In this document: in pieces, positions 28,850 through 36,794 of the stretch
Layout of the letters: each line of letters opens with the position of its first letter
Position numbering within the stretch: the first letter of the stretch is position 1
Notes under the pieces: generated by a model
What the model was told of the DNA's origin: nothing
The model's database searches: none
What the model saw: the letters and a program-made list of their open reading frames with translations, nothing else
NCBI GenBank assembly: GCA_025454915.1
Contig: JALONN010000010.1
Location: forward strand, 76,339-140,338
Direction: 5' to 3'
Source: Raineya sp.
GTDB taxonomy: Bacteria > Bacteroidota > Bacteroidia > Cytophagales > Thermonemataceae
DNA length: 64,000 nt
Translations under genes and position numbers: made by a program

Positions 28850-29392
28850 TTACTCCTCATAAAGCACATTAAATTCTTTTTCAATTATATCAATTTCTCT
28901 ATTGATATGTTCTTTCTTTTCCTCTTCAGTCAATACCTCCAAATCCAAAATGCTTCTAATTTTGGAAGTGGCATGCCTTACAATGTGGCTGAGCTTAAAG
29001 GCTATTTTCTTGGAGTATCGATACAAAACTACCAATAGGATAGAAAGGCTAAGAGAGGTAAAAAATAAGTCCTCATGTGGATCAAACTCTTCTTTGTAGG
29101 GCAATTTTTCCAAAAACTTCATAAACTGATAAGAGATAGCAAAAACAGTGAAATTTCTATTCCTTGCTAAATAAATACCCACCAAAGTAATACAGGGGGC
29201 TAAAGATTGCTGGGAGAGCCAGATATAATAATAAAACGTATCATAATACAAGATCTTCCAATCCAACAAAGCTTTAGGCAAAATTATATGTAAATTATGA
29301 AATATTGGTAGGCTTAAAATCAATATAAGCCCTACTTTTCTTGTAGGACTCATATTCATAAAGGTTTGAAATGCTTTGAAATTGCTTATCAT
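28850..29392 (-). CDS. Multi-pass membrane protein next to the portal operon
   Basis: The 180-residue protein has hydrophobic segments at about 20-40 (VGLILILSLPIFHNLHIILP), 62-76 (LAPCITLVGIYLARN), and 112-127 (LFFTSLSLSILLVVLY), then a charged helical tail (LTEEEKKEHINREIDIIEKE). It overlaps the upstream small gene by ATGA, so it is transcribed with the portal. A membrane protein linked to head genes is unusual. No family recognised. Confidence 0.55.
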   Translation of the reverse strand: MISNFKAFQTFMNMSPTRKVGLILILSLPIFHNLHIILPKALLDWKILYYDTFYYYIWLSQQSLAPCITLVGIYLARNRNFTVFAISYQFMKFLEKLPYKEEFDPHEDLFFTSLSLSILLVVLYRYSKKIAFKLSHIVRHATSKIRSILDLEVLTEEEKKEHINREIDIIEKEFNVLYEE

Positions 29393-29604
29393 AAGTTCTC
29401 TTCAATGATTTCTTGGATATTGGTTTTGGTTGATTGTGTTAAAGATGGGTCATTAAGCAAAGCAATAATTCCATCACGATCAATGAGGTTATTGGCTAAG
29501 GCATACAGCAAATCATCTTTGATTTCTGATTTTGGCTTATTGTTCAAACAAGTAGGCCAAGTGCTACTTCCGGGGAAGCATTTTCTTGTAGGTCCGTCAG
29601 GCAT
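29389..29604 (-). CDS. Small hypothetical protein after the portal
   Basis: The track start (29676) would overlap the portal gene by 71 bases; the ATG at 29604, one base after the portal stop, gives 71 residues (MPDGPTRKCFPGSSTWPTCL). A C-terminal helical part (DDLLYALANNLIDRDGIIAL) follows a Pro/Cys-rich start. It is coupled to the next membrane gene. No function assigned; perhaps a portal-associated factor. Confidence 0.5.
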   Translation of the reverse strand: MPDGPTRKCFPGSSTWPTCLNNKPKSEIKDDLLYALANNLIDRDGIIALLNDPSLTQSTKTNIQEIIEENL

Positions 29605-29605
29605 A

Positions 29606-30934
29606 TTATTGTTGGTTAGTTGGTGGCTGTGTAGGGGTTTCAACAGCAGGTTTATCATATCCCATTTCCTGGGCAAACTGCTCTTGAGAAATAATACCTT
29701 CAGCTTTAAGTTTCATAAGATTATCTATCTTGACTCCTTGGGCTTCATGTTCAAGTTTTTGGTCACTAAGCACAGGTTTATCAAACTTCACTTCTAAATT
29801 CACATCATAGCCTTGCATCAAAAGATGCATCTCAAAAAGGTCTTCTAGGAAGTATGCTATAATATTTTGAAAAGAAGTAATTTTTGATGTAAATATTGTA
29901 AGCAATATTTTCCCAAATGTTTCTGCTCTACTTTGTTGCCTACCCAATAAGTTAGGGTCTTGCTTCAAGCCTGCCATTGTATTGATGTCATTGAGCATCA
30001 TGATGTCTTTGGCATTATCTCCATCCATCATTTTACTGCCTGTTAGCTTGAATTCGTGACTATCTTTATAGCCCATCACGTATCCACTATTCATGTTTTT
30101 CTCAACTTGTGGACGAGCTTTTTCAAGATAAGCTAAACATCTTTCATAATAAGCGTCAGGGGTTTCATTCTCTTCTTGGGGAGGAGCTGTGAGTAATACC
30201 TCCAAGAACCCCATCAAGCCAAACTTTTCAGCCACTTTGGCAAACCCTTTCAGGAGGTTTCTTTCAATTCCTATACTTTCTAAGGCTGCTAAGAATGGAG
30301 GAATACCATAAGGATTATTATTATCCGAACTGATAGCAGAATAAGTATAAGTAGTAGTATTTAGCTGTTTATACCCATTGGGAGCTTTTGAATTTTTTTG
30401 GTGAGGGACATAATCCCCATCAATTGAAAAAAAACGTATTGTATAGGGATTTACAAGCGGAATCTTTACAATTTCAGTTAGTTTTGCGTTTGGGACTTTC
30501 TCTATGGATAAGCATCCATTAATTGCCATCTGACGAAGCATATTATTGATAGCAACGTCAAGATTTAGTTTTTTATGTAAAGCCTTTAATATCTTCCGAA
30601 TTTTCTTGTCGGCTCTTTTCCCAGTATCTTCTAATATGACATTATAGGGTGTATTAGCCAAATTGATAATGTTATCTACTGCCAAAGAAACATTCCCATT
30701 AAATATTGCATAGCGTTGCAATAGTGGCAACCATTCAACCCCAAATGTTGGCTCAAGAGGTGTTCTTGAGAATCTAATATTATACAAATCAGAATCTTCA
30801 TTGACTGTCTCTCTACCCAAAGAAGCCCTATTACCCATAGGCATTTCAGGAGGATTCTTTTTAACATATATTTCTTTTACCTCTGTTTTTTTGCTTGAAA
30901 ACAAAGATATAAAGGAAGACCAAAACCAAGCCAT
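29606..30934 (-). CDS. Phage portal protein
   Basis: The track starts at a TTG (30952); the ATG at 30934 (MAWFWSSFISLFSSKKTEVK) gives 442 residues and lies 16 bases after a TAATTTTG -7 box. The protein shows portal features: LPLLQRYAIFNGNVSLAVDN, IPLVNPYTIRFFSIDGDYVP, NPYGIPPFLAALESIGIERN (wing/stem) and LKQDPNLLGRQQSRAETFGK, with a C-terminal crown and a Gln/Pro-rich tail. It forms the dodecameric DNA gate at the capsid vertex. It diverges from the head protease gene. Confidence 0.8.
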   Translation of the reverse strand: MAWFWSSFISLFSSKKTEVKEIYVKKNPPEMPMGNRASLGRETVNEDSDLYNIRFSRTPLEPTFGVEWLPLLQRYAIFNGNVSLAVDNIINLANTPYNVILEDTGKRADKKIRKILKALHKKLNLDVAINNMLRQMAINGCLSIEKVPNAKLTEIVKIPLVNPYTIRFFSIDGDYVPHQKNSKAPNGYKQLNTTTYTYSAISSDNNNPYGIPPFLAALESIGIERNLLKGFAKVAEKFGLMGFLEVLLTAPPQEENETPDAYYERCLAYLEKARPQVEKNMNSGYVMGYKDSHEFKLTGSKMMDGDNAKDIMMLNDINTMAGLKQDPNLLGRQQSRAETFGKILLTIFTSKITSFQNIIAYFLEDLFEMHLLMQGYDVNLEVKFDKPVLSDQKLEHEAQGVKIDNLMKLKAEGIISQEQFAQEMGYDKPAVETPTQPPTNQQ

Positions 30935-30949
30935 AACATATTTTTTTAT

Positions 30950-30957
30950 CAAAATTA
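30950..30957 (-). promoter_or_regulatory. -7 box for the portal operon
   Basis: TAATTTTG on the minus strand fits TAnnTTTG and lies 16 bases upstream of the preferred portal start codon at 30934. Confidence 0.4.
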
Positions 30958-31020
30958 ACTTTTTTCGTTAAAAATATTTTATTTTATTTAAAAAATTTTA
31001 GTGAAATTATTTTTTTTTGT

Positions 31021-31028
31021 TACTTTTG
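31021..31028 (+). promoter_or_regulatory. -7 box for the head operon
   Basis: TACTTTTG matches TAnnTTTG and lies 35 bases before the ATG of the protease/scaffold gene at 31063, the first gene of the rightward head-tail operon. Confidence 0.45.
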
Positions 31029-31062
31029 CTATATCAATATCTGAGGCTTTATTTCCTTTATT

Positions 31063-32406
31063 ATGAATAGTTCAATAAGATTAGAATTAGGGCGTTCAAG
31101 CCAAATTCCACAAGACACAGCACAAGCTAAAGCAGCAGCAGAGGCTTTTGGCATGGCATTCTCAGCAGAAGATGCACCTACCTATATAGTTGCTTCACAA
31201 TCATCAGCAGATGGGGGAACTTCATCATCAGAAACACAGTTTGATGGCGAATTTCTAAGAGTTCCTTTCAGAGCTATCACAGCTACAATGGTAGGAGCTT
31301 ACAGTTTCAAAGCTACCGATTTTAGTACACCTGGTGTATTGCAATCAGCTATGAAAATGATTGTAGGAAAGGCAGCATTTAAGAACCATGACCTTTGGGA
31401 TGTTGAAAGTGCCATTGGTACCATTGAATCCGCAAAGTGGACTGCTCAAAACGGAGATATTCCTGCTGGTATTGATATTATGTTTAAGATTAATGCCAAA
31501 AACAATCCTCGTATTGCTAATTCTTTACAGAACAATGAGATTCAGTCTTGCTCTGTAACAATTGATTTTGATTGGGAACCAAGCCACAGAGAAAAATACA
31601 CTGATAAAAATGGAAATTTTGATTGGTGGGAATTCTACTGGGATGTTGGTAGTATTGCAGCAGATGGCAAAATGATATGTCGTAAAGCTACCAAAGTTAA
31701 TGATATTCACGAATGCTCTCTGGTTAGTTTAGGGGCTGATCCATACGCAAAACGCCTTGATAGCAATGGAAAGCCTATCAATATTGATAGAGCTGGAATA
31801 CTTTCTATGTGTAAAGAAGGGAACTTCACTCAAGAGCCTATTTTGTATGTAAAACAAGATTTGAAGTTTCAAATCAATCCAGAAGATGATTTTGAAGAGG
31901 CTATTCAGTTCGCTTATTCAAAACTGAAAAAACAGTATGATGTAAATACTGAACTCAATAAGCAAAAAGAAGCCTTAGAGTCAAAATTAAGTTTTTCAAA
32001 AGATAGCACTGAAGAGCTTAATAAAGCCAATGAGGAACTTGCAAAACTAAAAGAGCAATTAGCTCAATATGAGCAATTCGAAGCCTACAAAGCCAAAGCA
32101 GAGAAGTATGATGCAAACCTCAAGGCTCAACGTGATGAGGTTGTGAGGCTTTATAAATTGGCTAATCCTAAAAATATCCAAGAAGAACTCGTGAAATTGA
32201 TTGAAGGCTCTGAAGGCATACAACTAGATGCCTTTGCAAAACAATACGGGGGTTCTCTTATCAATATGTTTTCTCCGAAGTGTGGTGATTGTGGCTCTTA
32301 TAATATCAACCATCAAAGCACTGAGCATGAGAAAATAGAGAATGAAAATAAGGTTCAGATGTCGGATGAAGAGTATAAAAGAACCTTCAAATCCATGAAG
32401 ATTTAA
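31063..32406 (+). CDS. Prohead protease fused to scaffold-like coiled coil
   Basis: The 447-residue protein has an N-terminal domain (residues about 60-240) with FKNHDLWDVESAIGTIESAK (conserved His), NNEIQSCSVTIDFDW (likely catalytic Ser region) and HECSLVSLGADPYA. This is the H...S pattern of U35/S78-type prohead proteases. A long helical region (LNKQKEALESKLSFSKDS; NEELAKLKEQLAQYEQFEAY) follows, as expected of a scaffold. The arrangement protease + scaffold, decoration protein, capsid is standard. It diverges from the portal gene. Confidence 0.75.
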   Translation: MNSSIRLELGRSSQIPQDTAQAKAAAEAFGMAFSAEDAPTYIVASQSSADGGTSSSETQFDGEFLRVPFRAITATMVGAYSFKATDFSTPGVLQSAMKMIVGKAAFKNHDLWDVESAIGTIESAKWTAQNGDIPAGIDIMFKINAKNNPRIANSLQNNEIQSCSVTIDFDWEPSHREKYTDKNGNFDWWEFYWDVGSIAADGKMICRKATKVNDIHECSLVSLGADPYAKRLDSNGKPINIDRAGILSMCKEGNFTQEPILYVKQDLKFQINPEDDFEEAIQFAYSKLKKQYDVNTELNKQKEALESKLSFSKDSTEELNKANEELAKLKEQLAQYEQFEAYKAKAEKYDANLKAQRDEVVRLYKLANPKNIQEELVKLIEGSEGIQLDAFAKQYGGSLINMFSPKCGDCGSYNINHQSTEHEKIENENKVQMSDEEYKRTFKSMKI

Positions 32407-32447
32407 TATAGAAATCAAGTTGTTCAACTCTCAAATTTTATAAAAAG

Positions 32448-32843
32448 ATGGCATATTCATCAAAAAATTTATCCATTTCTTTCAACAGGGCAACAGGAAA
32501 AGAGTTCCCCGTTGGAGCTTCCGTAGCTCTCACTTCTGCGGGTGTTTTAGATACACCTACCACTCATGAGCTAACTATTGGTATAGTTGCTTCTAATCAT
32601 GAAGATTTTGGGAGAACTACTGTTGATACCATTTTTACAAATACAGTAAAAGGTATTGCTAAAGTAAATACAAACGCAGGCGTGCTTGTAAAAGAGGTAT
32701 TCACTGATAGTGTTACAAATAATAAGCCTACTTATACACTTGCTGCACAAGGCAATTATGCAATTGGTATTGCATTAACTACTGCCACGGCAGGCAACGA
32801 GATAGAGATAGGCATATTAGCTGCTCCTATCGTAAAATCTTAA
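32448..32843 (+). CDS. Capsid decoration-like protein
   Basis: The 131-residue protein is Thr/Ala/Gly-rich and beta-strand patterned (FPVGASVALTSAGVLDTPTT; LAAQGNYAIGIALTTATAGN; EIEIGILAAPIVKS), as in DUF2190/gpD-like head decoration proteins. It lies between the protease/scaffold and the major capsid protein, the usual position for such genes. It likely stabilises the shell. The assignment is by composition and context. Confidence 0.6.
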   Translation: MAYSSKNLSISFNRATGKEFPVGASVALTSAGVLDTPTTHELTIGIVASNHEDFGRTTVDTIFTNTVKGIAKVNTNAGVLVKEVFTDSVTNNKPTYTLAAQGNYAIGIALTTATAGNEIEIGILAAPIVKS

Positions 32844-32902
32844 TCTTAATTCATTGGGTTAAGATAACAACTTGATTTTCAAACTTTAAAAATTTCAATA
32901 AA

Positions 32903-34126
32903 ATGAAAAAAGTTCATAGATTAAATGTAGAAAATAAACAAGTCAAAGATGAAGTTCAAAAACTTCACAAGGAGCAAGGAGTTGTAGCTACATTCAGTAA
33001 TGAAAGTCTCACTAAAAATATAGCTGCTGACTTAAAATCTGGCTTCAAAATGTTTGAAGCATTGTTACAATCGGGTGCCAATAATACCGTTGCAAATCCA
33101 CTTCAATATTCTTTTGCTGACTTTGTTCACGAACGTTGGGGATTTTCAAAGTCTGAAAATGGTAGCCCTGATAGTTTTTACCATCAATTAGGGATTGACC
33201 CTAGCCAACACACATTGGCTAGCTTGTATCAACAATTCCCAGAGGGCGAAACAAGAGAATGGCTGGCTCCTGCCATCATTCGTGAGGCAATCCGTGAAGG
33301 TATCATCTCTGACCCAATGTATCAGGAATTGATTCGTGCAAATGTTGGAGTAAATTCAACATCTGTCCAAATGCCAAAGGTATTAGTCTCTGATTCCAAT
33401 GTAAAAGAAGTGTCTGAGGGAGAAACAATTCCCATTGGTACAACCAAATTTGGTAAAAAGACTGTAAACCTACGCAAGTATGCTTATGGTATTGAGGTGA
33501 GTTACGAGGTACTCCAATTCGTTCCTTTGAATATCATTGCTACGTACATGGAGGATACGGGTAATAAATTTATCAGAGGCTTAAACACAAGAGCAATCAA
33601 GACTTTGATTGAAGGGGATCAGGCGGATGCTTCTGAGTCTGTTGGGGTAATTGGGGTAGATACTACCAATACTCTTGCATACAAAGATTTATTAAGAGGT
33701 TGGTTGAGAATGCAACTTTTAGGAAGACGCCCTTCTGCAATGCTTGCAAATGAAGTAATGAGTTTGGAGGTTCTTGAAATGCCAGAGTTTAAAAACTATA
33801 TTCAAGGACAGCCAAGAATTGGTTTAAATATCAAAACTCCATTGCCTCAGACTCAAAATCACTATCTACATAGTGCTGCTCCTGCAAAATCTATTGTCTT
33901 GCTTGATACGCTTCAAACAATGATGCAATTAACTGCAATGGACTTGATGGTAGAATCTGATAGAATTGTTGCTAAGCAATTAGAAGGCACTTATGCCTCT
34001 ATGATTACAGGCTTCTCTACTCTTCAGAGAGATGCAAGACTTGTAATTGATAAATCAAAAGCATTCAGCTCATTCAATTTTGGCTCATTGCCATGGATGG
34101 CTACAAATGATGCTGTAGAATTATAA
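32903..34126 (+). CDS. Major capsid protein (HK97 fold)
   Basis: The 407-residue protein has an N-terminal helical delta-like region (residues about 1-110), then PKVLVSDSNVKEVSEGETIP, IGTTKFGKKTVNLRKYAYGI and EVSYEVLQFVPLNIIATYME, which are the E-loop and spine helix pattern of HK97-type capsids (s.e.e.ip......f....l...ky.......s.ell). The P-domain and A-loop follow (WLRMQLLGRRPSAMLANEVM; YASMITGFSTLQRDARLVI). Length fits. It is expressed between the decoration protein and a terminator. Confidence 0.88.
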   Translation: MKKVHRLNVENKQVKDEVQKLHKEQGVVATFSNESLTKNIAADLKSGFKMFEALLQSGANNTVANPLQYSFADFVHERWGFSKSENGSPDSFYHQLGIDPSQHTLASLYQQFPEGETREWLAPAIIREAIREGIISDPMYQELIRANVGVNSTSVQMPKVLVSDSNVKEVSEGETIPIGTTKFGKKTVNLRKYAYGIEVSYEVLQFVPLNIIATYMEDTGNKFIRGLNTRAIKTLIEGDQADASESVGVIGVDTTNTLAYKDLLRGWLRMQLLGRRPSAMLANEVMSLEVLEMPEFKNYIQGQPRIGLNIKTPLPQTQNHYLHSAAPAKSIVLLDTLQTMMQLTAMDLMVESDRIVAKQLEGTYASMITGFSTLQRDARLVIDKSKAFSSFNFGSLPWMATNDAVEL

Positions 34127-34150
34127 TCTCCAAACTTCTAATTTCCATCT

Positions 34151-34176
34151 AAGCCCTGCTTTTGGGTAGGGCTTTT
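34151..34176 (+). terminator. Terminator after the capsid gene
   Basis: AAGCCCT and AGGGCTT form a 7-bp stem with a 10-base loop followed by TTAAAA. It lies between the capsid gene and the next small gene and may let capsid message exceed that of the neck/tail genes. Confidence 0.55.
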
Positions 34177-34188
34177 AAAATTAAAATT

Positions 34189-34431
34189 ATGGCAACAGTA
34201 AAAGTAAAACACAAGAAAGCGGGGAGTTATATACACCCTGTAACACGCGTATTAATTCCAAACGGTGATTTTGTTGAGGTAGAACATGATGATGAGATTG
34301 AGAAGCAAATTGTGCTTGGTCGTCTTGTGAAAGATGAAAGTGGGGAGAAGGAAGAGAAGGAGGATAAAAAGACGGAAAAGAAAGAGGATAAAAAGGAAGA
34401 TAAAAAAGATTCCAAAACTGACAAATCCTAA
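34189..34431 (+). CDS. Small head-region protein with Lys/Glu/Asp-rich tail
   Basis: The track start at 34162 lies inside the terminator; the ATG at 34189 (MATVKVKHKKAGSYIHPVTR) gives 80 residues. The first 50 residues are beta-like (LIPNGDFVEVEHDDEIEKQI); the last 30 are a low-complexity K/E/D tail (EKEDKKTEKKEDKKEDKK). It is comparable in position to head-tail connector accessory genes. It overlaps the next gene by one base (TAATG). Confidence 0.5.
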   Translation: MATVKVKHKKAGSYIHPVTRVLIPNGDFVEVEHDDEIEKQIVLGRLVKDESGEKEEKEDKKTEKKEDKKEDKKDSKTDKS

Positions 34432-34652
34432 TGCGAAAAGTAAAAGTTCGATTAAAAGATAGTTCTGCTTCATTCGAGGATTCTGGGCAAAAATTAATAG
34501 GACGTTCTGTAATGAGTTTTCCTAAAACTGAAAAAGTAGAAAGGGGTATCAAAACAGGATTACTTTTGGTAGAAAAGGAAGAACCTCAAGAAGAAATTAA
34601 GCTTCTTAAGGAAGAAAAAGAGGAGAAAGAAGAAAAAAACAAAAAGAAATAA
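34431..34652 (+). CDS. Second small charged head-region protein
   Basis: A 73-residue protein (MRKVKVRLKDSSASFEDSGQ) with a C-terminal Lys/Glu-rich tail (EEIKLLKEEKEEKEEKNKKK), similar in layout to the preceding protein though not in sequence. It may have arisen as a paralogue or share a partner. Function unknown; located between capsid and connector genes. Confidence 0.5.
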   Translation: MRKVKVRLKDSSASFEDSGQKLIGRSVMSFPKTEKVERGIKTGLLLVEKEEPQEEIKLLKEEKEEKEEKNKKK

Positions 34653-34655
34653 AAG

Positions 34656-35105
34656 ATGCTTGATAAAACGCTATTAGAGTTAGTAAAGGGCAGAATAACA
34701 GTAGCCACAGAAGATGAGGTAAAAGTAGAGGAAATAGGGATAGAAGTTATCATTGAACTTGAACCTTATCTCAAAAAGAACTTACCTTTTGAGGAATATA
34801 CTGACCTTGAAAAACTACTCATAGCAGATTACACGGCATACAAATTTCTTGATTTTGATTTCTCTATCAATAATTCTACTCAGGAAGCCCAAGGAGACAA
34901 TCCTATTAAAATCACAAAAGCAGATGTAGTTGAAGTACATTTTGATACTTCCAGAAGTAAGGATGATTCATTGATTCGGCTTACAAGTAGATTGAAAGCT
35001 TCTATTTGCCAAAAAGCTAAAACTCTGAATATAAGTTTGCCACTTTGTTCAAGTGGGCAATCTACGAAAAGTAATTACAGACCATTTATTACTTACACCC
35101 CATGA
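34656..35105 (+). CDS. Head-tail connector/neck protein
   Basis: A 149-residue mainly helical protein (MLDKTLLELVKGRITVATED; LEKLLIADYTAYKFLDFDFS; LIRLTSRLKASICQKAKTLN). Size, helical content and position between capsid and the next head-closure gene match gp6/gp15-type connector proteins, which attach to the portal. It overlaps the next gene by ATGA. The assignment is positional, with modest sequence support. Confidence 0.5.
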   Translation: MLDKTLLELVKGRITVATEDEVKVEEIGIEVIIELEPYLKKNLPFEEYTDLEKLLIADYTAYKFLDFDFSINNSTQEAQGDNPIKITKADVVEVHFDTSRSKDDSLIRLTSRLKASICQKAKTLNISLPLCSSGQSTKSNYRPFITYTP

Positions 35106-35602
35106 AATCAAAAATCTTAATAGCATTTATGTTGCTTTTTGCAACGCTATCATTTGCAGTTCCTAAAATCGAAACGAAAATGCCTAATCCACTTCCTAAA
35201 GACAAATTACGAGAAGCCTTAAAAACGCCTTTCGATTTGATGGCTCAGATGGATATCGTCTATCATCTGAAAGCCCAGAAACCTGATCGGTTTAAAGAAG
35301 GAGAATCTTATGAAGTGACTAATTATAATATCAAGGGTTTAGTAGTTGAAGACCGAAAGAATACAGAAACCAATACTACCCTCCAAGGCAGTCGAACGAA
35401 TAACGAAGGATACCTGCTTATCAATTATGATTATGCTAATGATGCGGGTCTCGTTACTTCTGATGGAAATTTTAAAGGCAATCCAAATCGAGACACATTC
35501 ACATATCAAAATCGAGTCTATGAAATTATAGACATTGTTCCGGTTGGGCAACTCGTAGATGAGTTTACAGCATTCAAAATTTACTACAAATACAAGAAAT
35601 AG
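35102..35602 (+). CDS. Head-closure-like protein preceded by a signal-like N-terminus
   Basis: The 166-residue frame begins MKSKILIAFMLLFATLSFAV, a clear signal-peptide-like sequence with basic start, hydrophobic core and SFA end. The body (GESYEVTNYNIKGLVVEDRK, then YQNRVYEIIDIVPVGQLVDE, IYYKYKK) looks like a head-closure/stopper beta-barrel (the yr....i..v......yk pattern). An internal ATG at 35180 (MPNPLPKDKLREALKTPFDL) would give the same body without the signal. The four-base ATGA overlap favours the first start. Confidence 0.55.
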   Translation: MKSKILIAFMLLFATLSFAVPKIETKMPNPLPKDKLREALKTPFDLMAQMDIVYHLKAQKPDRFKEGESYEVTNYNIKGLVVEDRKNTETNTTLQGSRTNNEGYLLINYDYANDAGLVTSDGNFKGNPNRDTFTYQNRVYEIIDIVPVGQLVDEFTAFKIYYKYKK

Positions 35603-35612
35603 AAATTATAAG

Positions 35613-36161
35613 ATGATTAAGAAGTTTGGTGATTGGAATAAAGTAGAAAGTTTAGTTCGCAACCTCGATACTATGCTGAAGAAAGCCAATCACCAAGCAC
35701 TTCAAAAAATCACAAAAGAGGCAGAAAAAAGAGTAATAGACCATTTGGATAATCAGGATTTATCTTGGGAACCGCTCTCCGCTTCTTATAAAAATGACAA
35801 GGTTAGAAAAGGTTTATCAAATGGTATACTGATAGCTAGCCAAGATTTCAGAAATGCAATTACAAGTATTATAACATCAGATACAGGCTTTGTAGGAATT
35901 CCAAAAGGCAAGAGAAATAGAGAAGGGGAGGAATTAGAAATCATTGCAGCAGTTCATGAGTTTGGTTCAGAGAAAAGAAATATCCCAAAAAGGCAACTTT
36001 GGGGACCAACATTAGAAGAAGTTTCGCTTTGGATAAGAAGTAATAATATTCCTGAGCAAGAAGTTGAAAAAGAATTCAAAAAAAGAGGATTAGAAGTAGG
36101 AAAGAGAGGGGGAGTATTTTACCGAAACAGTCAAGGTAATAAAGTTTACGTCAAAAGATAA
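35613..36161 (+). CDS. Virion morphogenesis/tail completion protein
   Basis: The track start (35559) overlaps the preceding gene; the ATG at 35613 (MIKKFGDWNKVESLVRNLDT) gives 182 residues. It contains SWEPLSASYKNDKVRKGLSN and EIIAAVHEFGSEKRNIPKRQ. W.pLs..y...K...g and HEFG....iP.R are typical of Mu gpG/P2 gpS-like and HK97 gp10-like neck proteins. It overlaps the next gene by one base (TAATG). It likely completes the head-tail joint. Confidence 0.7.
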   Translation: MIKKFGDWNKVESLVRNLDTMLKKANHQALQKITKEAEKRVIDHLDNQDLSWEPLSASYKNDKVRKGLSNGILIASQDFRNAITSIITSDTGFVGIPKGKRNREGEELEIIAAVHEFGSEKRNIPKRQLWGPTLEEVSLWIRSNNIPEQEVEKEFKKRGLEVGKRGGVFYRNSQGNKVYVKR

Positions 36162-36787
36162 TGTTTTTCACACCAGCACAAATAGAGAGGGGAATTTTTG
36201 AGGCTATCAGATTAAAAGCTGTAGCAATGGGATTGTGGCCTGATGAAACAACAATGACAACAGCAGAAGAGCTAAAAACAGCATTAGATGCTATAAATAC
36301 TCCAATAGAAATAATAGGTATTGGGGACTACAGGGCAAGAGGGGAAAAACCTCTGAATTGTCTTTTAGTAGATTTTGATAGTGGAAATTCGGCAGAAGTT
36401 GGAGCAATAGGAGGCGTAAGATATGAGCTTCAAACATCTGGCAATACATATAAAAAAATAGGATTACCCACACAATCTGAAAACTTGAATTTTCAAATCA
36501 GGGTAATAGCCGAAAATACAGCCGGCAGAAGGCTTGCAGAATTAATACTAAGAGCTTCATTAAGAAGAAAAACATACCTAAAAGGGGTAAAAGATAATGG
36601 GTCTTATACTGATAATGGATTTTGGGTATTTGGAGGTAATTTCATAGACATCTCAAAAAACGAGTATGGAATTGAAAGAATGTTTACCTACACCGTTTCT
36701 AATGTGTTCTTAGAGCCTACTGAGGACTTGGGAGAAGTTGCAGCAACCCAAGAAATCACAATTGATACTGAAATAAATCTCAACTAA
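36161..36787 (+). CDS. Tail terminator-like protein
   Basis: A 208-residue alpha/beta protein with an N-terminal helix (ERGIFEAIRLKAVAMGLWP), a beta core (CLLVDFDSGNSAEVGAIGGV, LNFQIRVIAENTAGRRLAEL) and a helix-strand end. This resembles tail terminator proteins that cap the sheath/tube before sheath attachment (DUF1834-like). It lies directly upstream of the sheath, as is usual. The assignment is mainly positional. Confidence 0.6.
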   Translation: MFFTPAQIERGIFEAIRLKAVAMGLWPDETTMTTAEELKTALDAINTPIEIIGIGDYRARGEKPLNCLLVDFDSGNSAEVGAIGGVRYELQTSGNTYKKIGLPTQSENLNFQIRVIAENTAGRRLAELILRASLRRKTYLKGVKDNGSYTDNGFWVFGGNFIDISKNEYGIERMFTYTVSNVFLEPTEDLGEVAATQEITIDTEINLN

Positions 36788-36794
36788 TATAATT

